This document shows, piece by piece, positions 1 to 7,700 of a stretch of 64,000 nucleotides of DNA. Under the pieces are notes generated by a model that saw nothing but the letters and a program-made list of their open reading frames with translations, ran no database searches and had not been told where the DNA came from. The stretch is taken from the NCBI GenBank assembly GCA_022709755.1, contig JAKLIF010000001.1, positions 62,001 through 126,000 on the forward strand, written 5' to 3'. How positions within the stretch are numbered: position 1 is the first letter of the stretch; each line of letters begins with the position of its first letter. This stretch comes from Elusimicrobiota bacterium. Lineage in GTDB: Bacteria > Elusimicrobiota > Elusimicrobia > FEN-1173 > JAKLIF01. Position numbers and translations under genes: made by a program.

Positions 1-378
1 GTCGGGTTCCCCGTGACCTTCTCCCGCTTCGTGGCTCCGGCCGAATGTTCCTCCCTCTATGTCGAGGTCTCCTTTTCCCCGGGCCGTCCGCCGGACCAAA
101 AAAAATTGTTCAGCCGCATCCGCAAAGACTTGATTCGCAGCGGGATCCTCCGCGCCCAAGACGATTTCCCCGCGGTCTCGTTCGTCCCCATCGACTGCGC
201 GTACGTGGTCTATGACCGGGAGCGTTCCCGCGCGCTGGACGCGATCTTCCCCGCCCTCCACCGGATGGGGATCTATTCCATCGGCCGGTATGGCGCCTGG
301 AAATATTCGTTCATGGAGGAAGCGGTCCTGGATGGCCGTCGGACCGCGGAAGCGGTCTTGAAAAGGTATCCGCGGTGA
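1..378 (+). CDS. C-terminal fragment of an FAD-dependent amine-oxidase-type oxidoreductase
   Basis: The reading frame is open from the first base of the window, so the gene begins outside it. What remains (about 125 residues) ends in the pattern GIYSIGRYGAWKYSFMEEAV followed by a short helix. This resembles the last FAD-contacting segment of the NAD(P)/FAD amine-oxidase superfamily (protoporphyrinogen-oxidase-like and UDP-galactopyranose-mutase-like proteins), where a Gly-Arg-Tyr/Phe-Gly turn precedes a helix running to the flavin. Its stop overlaps the GTG start of the O-antigen ligase, so the two are probably translationally coupled and this protein likely serves polysaccharide synthesis. 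Substrate cannot be told from the fragment. An internal GTG at 13 is not considered a true start. Confidence 0.65.
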   Translation, partial: VGFPVTFSRFVAPAECSSLYVEVSFSPGRPPDQKKLFSRIRKDLIRSGILRAQDDFPAVSFVPIDCAYVVYDRERSRALDAIFPALHRMGIYSIGRYGAWKYSFMEEAVLDGRRTAEAVLKRYPR

Positions 379-2171
379 ACGTCCCTCCCACGGATCCGGG
401 CCGGGCGTCAGCCCGTCTTCGATGGGTCGGTTCCATCCTCGCCGGTGTGGTGGCCGTGTCGCCCCTCTTCCGCGCCGGATGGGACCTCTGGATACAGACC
501 TTCGTCCATGTCGTCGTCTCCTTCCTGGCGGTCATCGTGATCGTCGTCGCCTGGACGCGCGGAGAAGAGGTGCGCGAGGAGATCCGGAAGACGGCCGTCT
601 CTCCCCTCGGTGTCCTTGTCCTCCTTTTTGGGGCCGCCGGACTCGTCTCGTCGTTCCTCAGTCCGTTCAAACACAGCGTCGTGCCGGAAGTCCTGAACAC
701 CGTGAACGTCGTTTTCCTCGTCGGCGGGATGGTCCTGTTCGTCCGGCAGGAGGATGGTTTTGTCCGTCGATTCTCGGAGTCGCTGAGACTCTCGGCGCTG
801 ATCGCGGCGGGCGTGGCGGTCGCGTGGGCCTATCGGGGCGTGCGCGATTTTTCCGGACTGGCCGGCGTGCCGGAACCCTTCCACGCGCCGATGGTGAACC
901 CCAACGTTCTGGCCGGATTTCTGGTCCTGATGGGCCCTCTCGTCTGGAACACGGCGGATCCCGCATCTCCGAAAAGACTCGGACGTTGGATGCCGATCGT
1001 CTTGTGGGCGACGGTCCTCATCGGAACCCGTTCCGTCGTCGGCCTGCTGGCGGCGCTCCTCCAGGTCTTGTGTCAACCCGGCGTGAAGAACCACATCCGG
1101 TCCAAGGCGCTGGTCTGGTCGTCGGCCGTCCTTCTGTTTTTGGGAAGTGCGGCGGCTCTCCTGTGGTCGAAGGTGTCTTTGTGGGGGTTGGATTATGAAC
1201 GGTGGGGGTGGTGGCGGACGGCGCTCCGGATGTGGGTGAAGAACCCTCTCTTCGGGGTCGGTCCCGGTGCTTTCGGCGAGGCGTATCCGGGTTACCGGAT
1301 CCACGCGTTCGATCTGAACAGTCTCTACGCCCACGACCTGTTCCTGGAGATGGGAGCGGAACGAGGGCTCGTCGGGTTCCTCCTCTTTGCCACGGTGCTA
1401 CTCATGGTTTTTTCCCGTCGGGATCATGGAGGAACCGTTCCGGATGACAGGGCTCCTTTTAAAACGGGTCTGATGGGTTTCATCATCTTTAATCTCTTCC
1501 ACATGAGTTTCACGTTCCCGGCGGTCTCGTGGGTGGCGTGGTCGATGATCGGCGTGTTGGCCGCCGAGCGGGTGACTGAAAAACCGGTCCTCCCTTGGTT
1601 GGAGAAGATCTCCGCGAAAGCCGTCCTCTCGGCCGCCGCAGTCACCGGGGCGGGCCTGATCGTCTCGTCTTTGCTGCTCTTCCGCGCACAGCAGTACGTG
1701 GTCTTCGGATGGCAGTCTTTCCAAAAGGAAAATTGGGAAGAGGCCGGGCAGTTCGCCTGGTTTTCGTTGAAGCTGTTCCCCTTTTCTCCCGAAGCGGGTT
1801 CTTTGTATGGATGGTCGTTGTTGAAACAGGGGCAACTCGACAAAGCGGAGTCCCGATTCAGACGCAATATTGAACTTTCCCCCTACACGGCGCGCTTCCA
1901 TTCGGAATTGGGCGGGGTCTTGATGGCCCAGATGAAGATCGCCGAGGCGGTTACCTCGTTTGAATCGGCGACGAACTATCTCCCGCTCAATCCCAGTTAT
2001 TGGTATCAGCGGGCCCAGGCGGAAGACGCGCTTCAACGCCGGGTGGAGGCGGTGCAGTCCTATCGGCAGACGCTGGATGTGGCCCGCCGTCAATACGGCG
2101 ATGAGATGTTCAATTCCCGTTGGAAGGATGTGCTTGAAAAAGCCGAACAGCGCCTGAAGGAGTTGTCATGA
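375..2171 (+). CDS. O-antigen ligase/polymerase family membrane protein with C-terminal TPR domain
   Basis: This 598-residue protein begins with about a dozen hydrophobic segments up to residue ~440. They include a Wzy_C-type block near residues 278-335, with WWRTALRMW, GVGPGAFGEAYPGY and a HDLFLEMGAERG motif, as in WaaL/Wzy proteins that join undecaprenyl-linked glycans to lipid A core, to each other or to protein. Residues ~460-590 are TPR-like repeats (KQGQLDKAESRFRRNIELSP and similar), a common fusion in candidate phyla and probably a periplasmic partner-binding part. The GTG start overlaps the upstream stop, and the stop overlaps the next ATG (ATGA), so three polysaccharide genes form one operon. 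Ligase and polymerase cannot be separated on sequence alone. Confidence 0.85.
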   Translation: MNVPPTDPGRASARLRWVGSILAGVVAVSPLFRAGWDLWIQTFVHVVVSFLAVIVIVVAWTRGEEVREEIRKTAVSPLGVLVLLFGAAGLVSSFLSPFKHSVVPEVLNTVNVVFLVGGMVLFVRQEDGFVRRFSESLRLSALIAAGVAVAWAYRGVRDFSGLAGVPEPFHAPMVNPNVLAGFLVLMGPLVWNTADPASPKRLGRWMPIVLWATVLIGTRSVVGLLAALLQVLCQPGVKNHIRSKALVWSSAVLLFLGSAAALLWSKVSLWGLDYERWGWWRTALRMWVKNPLFGVGPGAFGEAYPGYRIHAFDLNSLYAHDLFLEMGAERGLVGFLLFATVLLMVFSRRDHGGTVPDDRAPFKTGLMGFIIFNLFHMSFTFPAVSWVAWSMIGVLAAERVTEKPVLPWLEKISAKAVLSAAAVTGAGLIVSSLLLFRAQQYVVFGWQSFQKENWEEAGQFAWFSLKLFPFSPEAGSLYGWSLLKQGQLDKAESRFRRNIELSPYTARFHSELGGVLMAQMKIAEAVTSFESATNYLPLNPSYWYQRAQAEDALQRRVEAVQSYRQTLDVARRQYGDEMFNSRWKDVLEKAEQRLKELS

Positions 2172-3307
2172 AGAGGATCCGGGTGGCTCACATCGTGACG
2201 TTGCTCGAGTTCGGCGGAGCCCAGCAGAACACCTTGCACACGGTCAGCCATTTGAATCGCGACTCGTTTGAGCCGGTGTTGGTCTGCGGACGAGGAGCGT
2301 TCCTGGATTCTGAAATCCCCAAGATCGGGTGCCCCGTCCATTTCGTTCCCTCGCTGGTCCGGCCTGTCCGTCCGTGGAAAGACCTCGCCGCCTTCCTTCA
2401 GATGAGAAAGATATTGAAACGGATAAAACCGGACATCGTCCATACCCATTCGTCCAAGGCCGGGATCCTGGGCCGGTGGGCGGCTTGGTCGGCCGGCGTG
2501 CCGCTGATCGTCCATACCTTCCACGGGTTCGGGTTCAACGACGAACAAAAGATCTTATCGAGGTTCTTATTCCTCTGGGCGGAACGGTTGACGGCTCCGT
2601 TGACGCGCTGTCTGATCTTCGTGTCGGAAGCCAACCGCCGGACGGCGGAACGGGAACGCATCGGAGACCCGGGATGTCATCGGATCATCCGGTCCGGCAT
2701 CCCGCTCAAGAAATATAATTCCGTGGTCAAAACCAAACAGCCCCTTTCCGGCCTTCCCGTCGAAGAATCTCATCAGGTCGTCACCACCATCGGGCCGTTC
2801 AAACCCCAGAAGAATCTCACGGATTTCCTCCTCATGGCGGAGACCGTCCGCCGGAAGAACGCGCGGGCGCGGTTTCTGATCGTCGGAGACGGATTGCTCC
2901 GCCCTCTCTTGCAGAAGATGATCGGGGAGAAGGGGTTGACGGATATCGTGCATCTGGTCGGTTGGAGACGGGACGTGCCCGATATTCTGGCTCGCACGGA
3001 TGTGTTCGTGTTGACGTCATTGTGGGAGGGGCTTCCCCGGGCGCTCCTGGAAGCCATGGCGTCGGGATTGCCGTCCGTCGCCAACGACGTGGACGGTGTC
3101 AGTGACGTGTTGATAGACGGTCAGACCGGATTTTTGATCCCCCCGCATTCGCCGCAGAGGACTGCGGAACGGGTTCTGGAACTGTTGGATCGCCCGGATG
3201 AGATGATGCGGATGGGCCACGCCGCCAGGTCACACGTCGGCGTGGATTTCGACATCGACCACATGGTCCTTCAACAGGAAACACTCTACAAAGAATTGAT
3301 TGGCTAA
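2168..3307 (+). CDS. GT4-family glycosyltransferase
   Basis: The 379 residues form a two-Rossmann GT-B fold. The N-terminus has the acceptor-side GGAQQN loop (residues ~17-22) found in GT4 enzymes. The C-terminal half has a nucleotide-sugar site with GPFKPQKN, LIVGDG and the E-x7-E motif WEGLPRALLEAM (~286-297). It probably adds one sugar to a lipid-linked surface glycan on the cytoplasmic face, consistent with the ligase gene it overlaps by four bases. Its stop at 3307 lies seven bases before the left repeat of an inserted element, so any original downstream operon gene was separated from it by that insertion. Confidence 0.88.
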   Translation: MKRIRVAHIVTLLEFGGAQQNTLHTVSHLNRDSFEPVLVCGRGAFLDSEIPKIGCPVHFVPSLVRPVRPWKDLAAFLQMRKILKRIKPDIVHTHSSKAGILGRWAAWSAGVPLIVHTFHGFGFNDEQKILSRFLFLWAERLTAPLTRCLIFVSEANRRTAERERIGDPGCHRIIRSGIPLKKYNSVVKTKQPLSGLPVEESHQVVTTIGPFKPQKNLTDFLLMAETVRRKNARARFLIVGDGLLRPLLQKMIGEKGLTDIVHLVGWRRDVPDILARTDVFVLTSLWEGLPRALLEAMASGLPSVANDVDGVSDVLIDGQTGFLIPPHSPQRTAERVLELLDRPDEMMRMGHAARSHVGVDFDIDHMVLQQETLYKELIG

Positions 3308-3313
3308 TCGATC

Positions 3314-3327
3314 AATTTGGAAAATAC
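3314..3327 (+). repeat. Left copy of 14-bp direct repeat (candidate attL)
   Basis: AATTTGGAAAATAC, identical to 5867-5880. It lies in the short gap after the GT4 gene stop codon and marks the probable left edge of the AT-rich insert. Confidence 0.6.
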
Positions 3328-3378
3328 AACCTTAAAACGTATATCGTGGCGAATATTAAAGGCATCGATAATGAATGA

Positions 3379-3862
3379 TCAGGGCGCTCCTGAGGAAAAA
3401 GTGCTTGCTTGGGCATTGACGTCAATTTTAATGTATTTCATTGTCCCACCGTTGTTGTAATAAAGAACAAAATACCCATCTTTGAAGTAAAATCCACCAT
3501 CAGACGAAGCTGTATTTGAGGTGGTGACATTTGCTTGACTGGTCATTTTTCCGTAGGGAAATCTTATGAACCCACTAGATATATCGAGTGTTTGGGAAGG
3601 TGACATCCCAATTCCAATTTGGCCGGAATTATTTAATTGAAGTACTTCTGATCCGGCATTATTTTTAAATACAAGACTTGTTGTGCTTGTTCCTGAATAT
3701 TTTATAACCGCCTTATTGGACGATGAATTTTCTCTCCCGATATTGATAATCCCATCATTATCGGGACTTAAACTAATTGATCCGTTTATTGTTGTCGTAG
3801 AAAATATTACCGGGTCGGATGTTCTGATGTTTTGATTCATAGCATATAGTTCGTAGCTGTAA
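3379..3862 (-). pseudogene. Truncated tail-fibre / surface-fibre-like protein (5' end lost to IS)
   Basis: The frame is open from the IS boundary at 3862 to the stop at 3379. Residues upstream of the first ATG (3840) read H-Y-S-Y-E-L-Y-A and continue sensibly into MNQNIRTSDPVIFSTTTING. This and the later GQIGIGMSPSQTLDISSG belong to the repetitive fibre sequences found in phage tail proteins and in secreted fibre proteins of several uncultured phyla. The last ~70 residues are Ser/Thr/Gly-rich with aromatic strands. The N-terminal part of the original protein is missing, cut exactly at the insertion sequence, so the residual ORF is probably not expressed as a working fibre. No chaperone or peptidase domain is present. 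Confidence 0.6.
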
Positions 3863-3884
3863 TGCCCCAGTTAATTTTGGACAG
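3863..3884 (+). repeat. IS left terminal inverted repeat
   Basis: A 22-bp end that begins TGCCCCAGTTAAT and ends TTTGGACAG. It pairs with 5082-5104 apart from one base indel. The orfB stop codon lies inside it. Confidence 0.88.
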
Positions 3885-4908
3885 TTTTTAGACCGTTTTT
3901 ATACTTCCAGTCCTGATAAAACCGCTCTGGAGCGCGCATTTCCAGGGCACTGTGCGGCCCCACCTCGTTGTAGTCTGTAATCCAGCCCGGAATCTGTCGC
4001 TGAACCTCTGTCCGGGTCTCCAAACAACTCTGATAAACGTAGTCCCTCTTCAGTGTCCCAAAGAATGATTCTACCACTCCATTCGATTCTGGGCTACGGC
4101 ATGGCGTGTGACAGGGGACCAATCCCATACTCGTTAAGAATCTCTGAAACTTCTTTTTAAATTCTGTCCCATTGTCCGTCAGAAATTCAATCCCCTTCCC
4201 CAGCATCCGGTTCTCCCCAAATCGTCGAAACATGGCTTCTCTCACCATTTCGCACATGCTCTCAGTGTTGATGTGAGGTTGAAACCGCCACGCCAAAATC
4301 ATTCGATCCGCGCAATCAATGATCACAGCCAATCGTCCTTTCTCTCCATTCCAAGCCCGGATCCATGTGAAATCCGACGCCCATCGCCGGTTCGGTTCTA
4401 ATACCGCCACTTGGCCGTCGTGACTCCGTCCGGGACGCATTGTCCTCTTTCGTGAAGTGGAAAGCCAGCCTTTTCGTCTCAAAATCGCCCAGATTGTTTT
4501 CGGATTGCAAACGATTCCTTCCCTCAATAACATCGCATGCACTCGCCGATACCCGTATGTTGCTGGCCGTCCCTTTAGAATCTCTCGAACGGGGCCCTCC
4601 AACTCGGGCCGCCGGAAGTTTCGCCCTTTCGGAATGCGCCGCCGATAATATATCCAAGACCGCGGCTTCTCCAACGCCTGGCAGACCACGCCGATTCCGC
4701 ATCCGAAATGCCGCGCCAATCCCCTCACATGCCATCGGGTAATTTTAACCCTTTCATCTCGAAGACTTTTTTTAAAATGTCCACCTCCAGGGCTTTGCGC
4801 CCCAGGGCTCTTTCCAACTCCTCTACCTTCTTCTGCAATCCCGTCAACTCGCTCTTGGGGATCATCTCCCCACGATCTGCCAGTCCCTTCTCCAATTGTC
4901 GACGCCAT
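3871..4908 (-). CDS. IS3-family transposase OrfB (DDE integrase region, made as OrfAB by frameshift)
   Basis: This is the catalytic part of the transposase. The first Asp lies in RRWASDFTWIRAW, the second in LTDNGTEFKKKF, and the Glu in SPESNGVVESFFGTLKRDYV, giving the DDE triad of the retroviral-integrase fold. An HTH_21-like segment with YGYRRVHAMLLREG precedes it. Translation most likely enters from OrfA by a -1 slip at 4767-4773. The shifted frame reads FKKSLRDERVKITRWHVRG, which joins OrfB without a gap, whereas the first ~40 residues of the independent ORF from 4908 do not look like transposase. The frame is intact, so the element may be active. Confidence 0.9.
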   Translation of the reverse strand: MASTIGEGTGRSWGDDPQERVDGIAEEGRGVGKSPGAQSPGGGHFKKSLRDERVKITRWHVRGLARHFGCGIGVVCQALEKPRSWIYYRRRIPKGRNFRRPELEGPVREILKGRPATYGYRRVHAMLLREGIVCNPKTIWAILRRKGWLSTSRKRTMRPGRSHDGQVAVLEPNRRWASDFTWIRAWNGEKGRLAVIIDCADRMILAWRFQPHINTESMCEMVREAMFRRFGENRMLGKGIEFLTDNGTEFKKKFQRFLTSMGLVPCHTPCRSPESNGVVESFFGTLKRDYVYQSCLETRTEVQRQIPGWITDYNEVGPHSALEMRAPERFYQDWKYKNGLKTVQN

Positions 4909-5057
4909 TTATACATCTGCACTGCATGGATTCCATGTTTTCGGCATACTTCTTCTAGCGGAGTCCCATTCCGCCATTCCTGCAACACCGCCAGCTTTTT
5001 CTCTGCATTCCAAAGGCGTCTCCGCCCTCTCTGAACAGGCATTTCAGCAGTTTCCAT
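4725..5057 (-). CDS. IS3-family transposase OrfA (HTH_Tnp_1)
   Basis: A 110-residue DNA-binding protein. It has a basic helix-turn-helix (LWNAEKKLAVLQEWRNGTPL, then CRKHGIHAVQMYKWRRQLEKG) followed by a leucine-zipper-like helix (ELTGLQKKVEELERALGRKA) that in IS3 elements drives oligomerisation. It starts 25 bases inside the right inverted repeat and ends after the slippery run, so it can be made alone (regulatory OrfA) or fused to OrfB. Confidence 0.9.
   Translation of the reverse strand: METAEMPVQRGRRRLWNAEKKLAVLQEWRNGTPLEEVCRKHGIHAVQMYKWRRQLEKGLADRGEMIPKSELTGLQKKVEELERALGRKALEVDILKKVFEMKGLKLPDGM
4766..4773 (-). promoter_or_regulatory. Programmed -1 frameshift site (A7G) between OrfA and OrfB
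   Basis: On the minus strand the OrfA frame reads TTA AAA AAA GTC. The OrfB frame lies at -1 relative to OrfA, and slipping on the A run gives AAA AGT CTT, which enters OrfB exactly. A-rich slippery heptamers are the usual way IS3 elements make the OrfAB transposase. Confidence 0.8.
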
Positions 5058-5081
5058 GTGTTCCTCCTGTAACTATTATAC

Positions 5082-5104
5082 CTGTCCAAATATTAACTGG
5101 GGCA
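5082..5104 (-). repeat. IS right terminal inverted repeat
   Basis: A 23-bp end, reverse complement of the left end with one extra base. The bases after it (CGCCA) do not repeat those before the left end, so no target duplication is seen. Confidence 0.88.
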
Positions 5105-5857
5105 CGCCAAAAGATGTTTAAGGGCCGCTTCATCGACACCATAACTTACGTAGACATTGAACGATACCGGCAAGAAAAAAGTAAAACGCATTCACCTCTG
5201 AGTGTTAATCGTCATCAAACTGTTTTTGTCACTTTATTCAATAAACTCAAGGAATGGCGTCGTTTTAAAATAATAGACAACGTTCTTCTTCCCGACGAGA
5301 ATCCGGCGGCGTTAGTCAAAAAAGTAAACGAAAGGCCGTTTGCAAGAAAACGCGTTCTGTCGTCAGCCGAATTCCAACGTTTGATTGATTCTGCTACAAT
5401 GGAAGTGCGCCGGATTTGCTTGGCAGCTGTGCACACAACGTTGCGTCTGAAAGACCTGAAGAACCTGGCATGGGCCAACGTGAACGAGGCCACGAACCAA
5501 CTTGAGGGTGTTCAGGCAAAAACAAGTCGCCCCTATTCCGTTCCGATAAATTCGGTAATGCGAAAGTTGCTCCTTGAAACGCCAAAAAGTCGGAAGCATA
5601 TTTTCGACTTTGAAAATTTCCGTAAGGAGTTTGACAAGGCCAGAGCAAAAGCCGATCTGAAAGAATTTCAATTTCGGGATTTGCGGAGGACCGGCGCAAG
5701 GTTCATGCTGCAGCAGGGCGTCGATCTGGCAACGGTTTCAAGTTATCTGGGCCACGCTTCGCTGGCTATGACGGAAAGATACGTGCCCCCCAGCCAGGAA
5801 GACAAACAACGAGGGGGAGAAGTTTTAAGTAAGTTTTCTTCTGATGGATTTAAATGA
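5105..5857 (+). pseudogene. Tyrosine recombinase/integrase, 5'-truncated by the IS
   Basis: The frame is open from the IS edge. The first ATG (5114) sits in the middle of a core-binding domain (FKGRFIDTITYVDIERYRQE), so roughly the first 50-60 residues of a normal phage-type integrase are missing. The catalytic domain is mostly present: Arg I in TTLRLKDLKNLAW, a Lys beta-hairpin region, Arg II in FRDLRRTGARFML, the HxxLG-type LGHASLAMTERY and the nucleophile Tyr in ERYVPPS. The His usually found three residues before Arg II is Arg here. Without the arm-binding N-terminus it is probably inactive for integration. It lies beside a candidate att repeat and close to a tRNA gene. Confidence 0.82.
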
Positions 5858-5866
5858 TCTTTCTGA

Positions 5867-5880
5867 AATTTGGAAAATAC
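5867..5880 (+). repeat. Right copy of 14-bp direct repeat (candidate attR)
   Basis: AATTTGGAAAATAC, identical to 3314-3327, nine bases after the recombinase stop. It runs straight into two copies of ACTGTAAGG (5879-5887 and 5891-5899), which could be integrase arm sites or simple local repeats. Confidence 0.6.
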
Positions 5881-5957
5881 TGTAAGGCAAACTGTAAGGA
5901 AGAGATATTTCGAGAAGTGGATAAAGAATTAAAAACGTATTGAATTTATAACGATTT

Positions 5958-6031
5958 GCCCCCGTAGCTCAATTGGATAGAGCGGCTCCGTCCTAAGGAG
6001 AAGGTTGGTGGTTCAATTCCGCCCGGGGGCG
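5958..6031 (+). tRNA. tRNA-Arg (anticodon CCT)
   Basis: The acceptor arms are GCCCCCG (5958-5964) and CGGGGGC (6024-6030), with discriminator G. A D-arm GCTCAATTGGATAGAGC follows. The anticodon stem-loop has CTCC and GGAG enclosing GTCCTAA, anticodon CCT at 5992-5994. The T-arm contains GGTTCAATTCC. It reads AGG codons. CCA is not encoded. Position 32 is G where a pyrimidine is usual, and the lowest anticodon-stem pair is a G-A mismatch. The upstream TATAAC at 5947-5952 could be its -10 box. It sits 77 bases from the remnant element, on the integrase side. Confidence 0.93.
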
Positions 6032-6093
6032 TTCCCGTTTTCAAGCAACCCGACAATGAACCGCGCGATCAACCCAAACAGCTGAACACTGAC

Positions 6094-7635
6094 ATGGATA
6101 TCACCCTCATCCGCCCGCCCATCTACACCAAAGGATTTCAGAGCGCCCACCGCGTTCCCTACCTCGGCGTGGCCTATATCGGCGCAATGGCGAGAAAAAT
6201 GGGCCATCGCGTCGACATCGTCGACATGTGCGGAGAAGACATCGACCGGGTCGAGCGCGTGGGGAATCGTTATCTCTCCTACGGAATGCCCTTCTCTGAA
6301 CTGAAACACCGACTGAAACCGTCGGATGTTTTCGGTTTCAGCTGCTCCTTTTCCCAAGACTGGGTCTTCAACAGGGAATTGATCCGATATATCCGGAAGC
6401 TCTTTCCCAAAAGCATCTTTGTCGCAGGGGGGGAACAGATCACCGCGTTGCCCGACTATTGCATGACCGATTGTCCGGACCTGGATGTTTGCGTCCGGGG
6501 AGAAGGCGACATCACCTTCACGAAACTGCTGGAGGCCCTCCTTGAGAAACGCGACTTATCGGAAATCCCGGGGTTGACTTTCCGCTCGCCGGACAGGAAG
6601 GATCTCCTTTCCACTCCCACGGCGAACCGTCTTCAGGATATCGACGACCTGCCCTATCCGGCGTGGGACCTCATCCCGATGGAAAATTATCTGTCGCGCC
6701 GCCTCAATTACCACATCGACCGGGGAAGAACGATCCCCATCATGATGAGCCGGGGATGTCCCTATCAATGCTCGTTCTGCTCGAACCCGACCATGTGGGG
6801 GAACCGATGGACACCCCGAAATCCCGCGCGCGTGGCGGATGAGATCGACCATTTTACAAAGATATTCAAGGCGGACAACTTCATATTCTCCGACCTCACT
6901 TCCACCGTCAACCAGAACAACCTCAGTCAATTCTGCGAAGAACTCCTGGCGCGATCCCGACACATCACATGGCAGATCCCCTTCTCAAGGACGGAATCCT
7001 TCGATGAAACCACGCTCCGGCTCATGTATGATGCCGGATGCAGGGACTTGGACTTTGCGGTCGAATCCGGCTCCCCGGAACTATTGAAGACCGTTAAAAA
7101 GGGGAATGACCCGCGCCGGATGACGGCCCTGATCAAAAGAAGCCTCTCCATCGGGTTCAACTGCACCGCCATCGTCATCATCGGCCTTCCCCAGGAAAAC
7201 GGGAAGACCGCCCTGCAGACGTTCGCCCTGACGCTGAAACTCGCCCTCCTGGGCCTCCACGAAATCATCGTGACCCTCTTCACCCCCTATCCCGGATCCC
7301 AACTGTTCCGAGATCTGCTGAACCAGAAGAAGATCACCTTGAACGACGACTATTTCCTCAACCTGTTCTCCATCACGGACATCTCCCAATCCACGTCGTG
7401 GTCGGAACACTTCAGTCCCCGCTGCCTGCGCGCCCTGCGCATCCTTCTGATCGGATGTTTCTACGCGACGATGTTGCTGTCCCATCCGAATCGCCTCCTG
7501 CGGCTGATCATCAATATTCTCGACGGAACATCCCCATCGAGGTTATCCATGATCGGGCGCCGGATACTCACGAACTTGAAGGGCTATCTTTCACCGGCGA
7601 GAGCCACCGTCGGCCCGATCCCGGACCGCGACTGA
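6094..7635 (+). CDS. B12-binding-domain radical SAM protein
   Basis: A protein of 513 residues. The N-terminal ~150 residues form a cobalamin-binding Rossmann domain (starting DITLIRPP, with GVAYIGAMARKMGHRVDIVD and a VRGEGD turn). The radical SAM core follows, with the 4Fe-4S triad in SRGCPYQCSFC (Cys ~223, 227, 230) and GSPELLKTVKKG in the barrel. The C-terminal ~100 residues are hydrophobic and family-specific. Enzymes of this class methylate unactivated carbons or rearrange lipids, cofactors and polyketide-like molecules; the substrate here cannot be assigned. The gene stands alone between tRNA-Arg and a membrane TPR gene. No convincing Shine-Dalgarno precedes the ATG. Confidence 0.88.
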   Translation: MDITLIRPPIYTKGFQSAHRVPYLGVAYIGAMARKMGHRVDIVDMCGEDIDRVERVGNRYLSYGMPFSELKHRLKPSDVFGFSCSFSQDWVFNRELIRYIRKLFPKSIFVAGGEQITALPDYCMTDCPDLDVCVRGEGDITFTKLLEALLEKRDLSEIPGLTFRSPDRKDLLSTPTANRLQDIDDLPYPAWDLIPMENYLSRRLNYHIDRGRTIPIMMSRGCPYQCSFCSNPTMWGNRWTPRNPARVADEIDHFTKIFKADNFIFSDLTSTVNQNNLSQFCEELLARSRHITWQIPFSRTESFDETTLRLMYDAGCRDLDFAVESGSPELLKTVKKGNDPRRMTALIKRSLSIGFNCTAIVIIGLPQENGKTALQTFALTLKLALLGLHEIIVTLFTPYPGSQLFRDLLNQKKITLNDDYFLNLFSITDISQSTSWSEHFSPRCLRALRILLIGCFYATMLLSHPNRLLRLIINILDGTSPSRLSMIGRRILTNLKGYLSPARATVGPIPDRD

Positions 7636-7642
7636 AAAGAGA

Positions 7643-7665
7643 CCCCGGGCTCTCTGGGAGCGGGG
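7643..7665 (+). terminator. Hairpin after the radical SAM gene, possible terminator
   Basis: CCCC and GCTC pair with GAGC and GGGG around the loop TCTGG, with a two-base GG bulge. It lies eight bases beyond the stop codon and is followed only by a short ATGTTT tract, so termination may be weak or Rho-assisted. Confidence 0.45.
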
Positions 7666-7700
7666 ATGTTTCATATCATCTCCACTGAAAATTTGTTAAA

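Larger units (their letters stand above)
3863..5104 (-). mobile_element. IS3-family (IS2-like) insertion sequence
   Basis: A 1242-bp element with terminal inverted repeats 3863-3884 and 5082-5104, both starting TGCCCCAGTTAAT and differing by a single inserted base. It encodes OrfA (5057-4725) and, in the -1 frame, OrfB ending at 3871 inside the left repeat, with an A7 slippery run between them. The transposase resembles IS2 more than IS150 or IS911 (motifs HDGQVAVLEPNRRW and NGEKGRL). No target-site duplication of 3-5 bp flanks it (TGTAA on the left, CGCCA on the right), and the genes on both sides are truncated. This suggests a deletion or recombination after insertion. Confidence 0.9.
3314..5880. 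mobile_element. Remnant of an integrated element bounded by a 14-bp direct repeat
   Basis: The 14-mer AATTTGGAAAATAC occurs at 3314-3327, just after the glycosyltransferase stop, and again in the same orientation at 5867-5880, just after the recombinase stop. Between them lie a truncated tail-fibre-like gene, a complete insertion sequence and a tyrosine recombinase lacking its N-terminus. The coding sequences are visibly more AT-rich than the flanking polysaccharide genes. The repeats sit where attL and attR of a small tyrosine-recombinase element would be expected, with the integrase next to one end. The boundaries are an inference; the repeats and truncated genes are seen directly. Confidence 0.6.

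Noticed and set aside
1-3307. Polysaccharide genes as part of the mobile element
   Set aside because: Composition and coupling match the rest of the chromosome, and they lie outside the direct repeats.
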